DNA from: Candidatus Goldiibacteriota bacterium HGW-Goldbacteria-1
GTDB lineage: Bacteria; Oederibacteriota; PGYV01
Assembly (NCBI GenBank): GCA_002839855.1
Contig: PGYV01000001.1
Coordinates: 62,001-126,000 of the forward strand
Length of the DNA: 64,000 nucleotides
Direction: 5' to 3'
The notes under the pieces were generated by a model. That model worked only from the letters and a program-made list of their open reading frames with translations, did not search any database and had not been told where the DNA came from. Shown in pieces: positions 61,596-64,000 of the stretch. Position numbers and translations under genes: made by a program. How positions within the stretch are numbered: position 1 is the stretch's first letter; each line of letters opens with the position of its first letter.

Positions 61596-63008
61596 TTAAA
61601 ACTTATATTTTGCCGACAGGCTTGTGAAAACTCCGCCCGGCATCCTTAATTCCATGCTGTCAAACGGAAGAGCTGTTGTAATTACGCTTAAACCGCTTGC
61701 AGTTAATCCTCCGGTAATAACGCCGTCTATGGTCAGATCGCCAAGATTAAACGTAATTCCTCCGGAAACAGCAATATCATCAAGCAGGTTTGCGCGTTCA
61801 ATTTCCATCCCGTCGCCTTCATTATCAAATGCAATTTTTTCACTGTCAAAAACAACTTTGCTCATTCCAACCCTTGCGGCAAATGTATCGGTAAGTTTGC
61901 TTTCAGCCGACACAAACACCGGAATACTCATTGAACTCATTAAAGCATTCATTTCGCCTTCAGTGCTTGAAATATTATTAACCCCTTTAAATTCAAAATT
62001 CGTAGTACTCATAACAAAAGCTATTCCCGGTATTATGCACGCTTTTTCATTCGGTTTAATATCAAACGCAATACCGCCTGTTATGTCAGTTAAAGCAACT
62101 GTGCTGGTCATCGTATCATCTTCGTCCCATGTGCCGTCCTGTGTGTAATCTTCTTTTATCCTGAATTCTGTTGTAATACTTTTAGAAGCAAATTTAGCGC
62201 CTACAATTACAGGCCCAACAAGTACACGGCCGGCAGCTTCAAGGCCCAGCCCTGCCGTACTTTTAAAAGTTTCGTCATAACGCACAGCGTCCGTGTCATC
62301 TTCTATTTCTTTTCCTTCATTTGCAATTGAAGGAAGGTTTATTTTTATACCCACATCAAAACCTATTGCATCATCCTTTTTTTCCACACTTGCGCCGGCT
62401 TCAAAACCCAAATCAAGCGAAGACCCCTTAATATCCATCCTGTCGTCAGTAGTACCGGCATCATCGCCTTTTTCCGTGCTTTTTTCATTAGCTGACGCCA
62501 TGGCAAGGTTTATTCCGCCGCCTATTGCAAGCCCGTCAAGATTTACCGAATAGCCGGCTCCAAAATTATACTTTGGAAGGCCTATGTCGCCTGTTGTTAT
62601 TGTATTTCCCGTAAAAGGGCTGCCTGAACCCACGTCTATCTGAGAACCTAATTCAGGGCCTGTAACCGCCATTCCAAGAACACCTTTATAATTATCCGCA
62701 ATAAGGCTTAATGTCCCCGGTCCAAGGTTTACATTTATCTGCGCAGTAGTTGTGTAAGGAAGATTTATACTTTTTCCAAGCATAACATCAAGCATAATGT
62801 CCGTTACATTTAAATCCAGCGCGTTTGAATGAGTGATTAAAAACAGGTTCCCATTAAAAGCTTCCCTGGCAATAAAATCTTTTGAAAGCGAATCGTCAGA
62901 TGTTACAGCCCACGAAGGTATTCCAAGCCCTCCAACCCTTGATTCTGTTGCAAATGCCGTGCCGCAAAAAAGTGCAATAACCATAAACCCCAACAACATT
63001 TTTTTCAT
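61596..63008 (-). CDS. Outer-membrane beta-barrel protein, unknown family
   Basis: 470 aa with a signal peptide (MKKMLLGFMVIALFCGTAFA). The mature region has many alternating beta strands rich in Gly, Thr and Asn and ends in an aromatic (AKYKF), the outer-membrane insertion signature. Acidic loops (EIEDDTDAVRYDE, DGTWDEDDTMTS) probably face outside. Its overall pattern recalls the TraF_2/long barrel type, but I cannot place it with certainty. It is monocistronic, with a promoter at 63111-63138 and a strong terminator. Confidence 0.75.
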   Translation of the reverse strand: MKKMLLGFMVIALFCGTAFATESRVGGLGIPSWAVTSDDSLSKDFIAREAFNGNLFLITHSNALDLNVTDIMLDVMLGKSINLPYTTTAQINVNLGPGTLSLIADNYKGVLGMAVTGPELGSQIDVGSGSPFTGNTITTGDIGLPKYNFGAGYSVNLDGLAIGGGINLAMASANEKSTEKGDDAGTTDDRMDIKGSSLDLGFEAGASVEKKDDAIGFDVGIKINLPSIANEGKEIEDDTDAVRYDETFKSTAGLGLEAAGRVLVGPVIVGAKFASKSITTEFRIKEDYTQDGTWDEDDTMTSTVALTDITGGIAFDIKPNEKACIIPGIAFVMSTTNFEFKGVNNISSTEGEMNALMSSMSIPVFVSAESKLTDTFAARVGMSKVVFDSEKIAFDNEGDGMEIERANLLDDIAVSGGITFNLGDLTIDGVITGGLTASGLSVITTALPFDSMELRMPGGVFTSLSAKYKF

Positions 63009-63110
63009 TTTTTTCTCCCCTGTTTTTTTGTTTTTATTGCCTAAAAAAAGATATACCTCCTTTCATAAAAAATTAAATGATTATACTTTCCCCTTTTCCA
63101 CATTGAAAAA

Positions 63111-63138
63111 ATTATACCATTTTCCTTATAAATTTCAA
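63111..63138 (-). promoter_or_regulatory. Extended -10 sigma70 promoter of the 470-aa OM protein
   Basis: TTGAAA (63138-63133), a 16-nt spacer and TATAAT (63116-63111) preceded by TGG (extended -10). A second TATAAT at 63085-63080 lacks a -35. The leader is about 95 nt and contains AAAGGAGG (63055-63062), far from the start, plus a GGGGAG closer to it. Confidence 0.7.
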
Positions 63139-63257
63139 TATCGACAAAGTTTTTTATTATCAACCGCTTGAAGATTTTATCCTTTATTTTTTTATAGATG
63201 GTGTTTCCCGCGTGCTTGCCGGATTAAGAGCTTTTATTTATCTGCTTACAACACTCT

Positions 63258-64000
63258 TTAAAAATAAAACGAAGCCCTTGCAGTTATTATAAACCCGCCA
63301 AAATTGAAAGGCAGCGGTTTGGTGTCTGTCCACCCGGATACCGGATATTCAACAACATCCCCATTTTCATATGGGCTGCCGTCGGGGACTTTTGTGTACT
63401 TCATTTCTGATACAGTGGCTATCCTGTAGCCTATATTAAGCCCTGCTGAAATCATATCGCTTATCTTATACTCCCCAAACGCGCTTAAATCCGCTGTAAA
63501 ACACCCGCCGGAAAACGCCGCGTCGCTTTTGTAATCTGTTTTTGTGGTAATTCCCATTATAGTTATTGTCTGTTCTGTGTTACTGATAAAAGAACCGGAG
63601 GCAAAACCCCATCCGGCGTAAATGCCCGCGCCGGCAGATACCGGTGTATTTGGTATTTTAAATTCGTATGACCCGCCAAGCATAACGGGTATCATTAGAA
63701 CCGAATACTGATTTTCCATTTTACTTGACATACCCGGTATAGAGTATTCATCCGTAAGTTTCGCATTAGCAGGAAGAATAATACCAAGTTTTACCCCCGT
63801 GTATAGCCCCTGCAAAAAAGAATATCCCGCTTCCACGCCCGCGGTAAAGCCGGCGCCGAATTTTGAGGTTTTAGCCGTATCAGACGCCAGATTTTCAAAA
63901 AGAAAATCATTAACCGTTTCCATCCCCACCGTTGTAAACCCGGCAAAAGGCGACACCCTTATTTTTTTCCACTCCAGGGCGCTGCGGGTTACCGCCAGCT
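63258..64000 (-). CDS. Outer-membrane beta-barrel protein (5' end beyond window)
   Basis: At least 247 residues; the frame stays open to the window edge, and the GTG at 63956 is an internal codon, so the true start is outside. The strands alternate (FGAGFTAGVEAGYSFLQGLYTGVKLGIILPA, IMLGGSYEFKIPNTPVSAGAGIYAGWGF, MISAGLNIGYRIATVSEM) and end with the aromatic tail TARASFYF, typical of OmpA-like 8-12-strand barrels. The family and function are unknown. It is the second OM barrel in a row, but separated from the 470-aa gene by about 250 nt with its own promoter. Confidence 0.72.
   Translation of the reverse strand, partial: LAVTRSALEWKKIRVSPFAGFTTVGMETVNDFLFENLASDTAKTSKFGAGFTAGVEAGYSFLQGLYTGVKLGIILPANAKLTDEYSIPGMSSKMENQYSVLMIPVMLGGSYEFKIPNTPVSAGAGIYAGWGFASGSFISNTEQTITIMGITTKTDYKSDAAFSGGCFTADLSAFGEYKISDMISAGLNIGYRIATVSEMKYTKVPDGSPYENGDVVEYPVSGWTDTKPLPFNFGGFIITARASFYF

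Overview
The window looks like chromosomal DNA from an uncultivated diderm (Gram-negative type) bacterium. Outer-membrane beta-barrel genes (34.1, 46.5, 61.6 and 63.3 kb), several lipoprotein signal peptides, a cardiolipin synthase, and secreted proteins with threonine-rich linkers and YPNPF-type C-termini support this. I cannot assign a phylum from sequence alone; the gene mix would fit a candidate phylum near the FCB group, Elusimicrobia or Goldbacteria. The standard genetic code applies. Most genes lie on the minus strand in tight, often 4-nt-overlapping operons. There are no transposases, phage genes or CRISPR arrays.

Layout. 0-3 kb: truncated cardiolipin synthase, tRNA-Ala, two tRNA-Ser, tadA, an MFS exporter and tRNA-Arg. 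3-8 kb: a translationally coupled operon nfeD, stomatin-like, cinA, flippase. 8-18 kb: an envelope-glycan operon, with a giant fused GT-C/YYY membrane protein, PAP2 phosphatase, polysaccharide deacetylase, pyrF, pyrE and a zinc-ribbon/GT39/PA14 protein. 18-23 kb: PPi-dependent phosphofructokinase, an orphan histidine kinase and a TIGR01777 epimerase. 23-29 kb: gltBD glutamate synthase. 29-32 kb: two beta-propeller lipoproteins.

32-42 kb is the highlight, a compact nitrogen-assimilation regulon. It holds an outer-membrane barrel-amtB-glnK operon, a second amtB-glnK operon, a GAF-GAF-AAA+-Fis sigma54 activator, and divergently a type III glutamine synthetase (glnN). All three assimilation transcripts have textbook -24/-12 sigma54 promoters. 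Each is preceded by one or two copies of the same 17-bp palindrome, TGRTTA-N5-TAAYCA, at helically phased distances, very probably the activator's binding site. Both glnK genes end in a hairpin whose stem covaries around an identical 22-nt loop.

42-64 kb: patatin phospholipase, enolase, a LacI-type sensor domain without its DNA-binding half, an AlkD-like operon, a 1347-aa modular secreted protein, a 750-aa MopE-like metal-binding-repeat lipoprotein, prfC, an SDR-MFS pair, an exonuclease-BRCT protein, rmuC and two outer-membrane proteins. Two of these genes have perfect sigma70 promoters placed so that transcription should start on the ATG (leaderless mRNAs).

Intergenic spacers are crowded with short palindromic and tandem repeats of several families: 22-bp palindromes ending in CGCCTC, GC-rich stem-loops followed by CTAC, ATTAAGCTATAG inverted repeats and octamer tandems. 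These recur across the window and look like REP/MITE-type elements.
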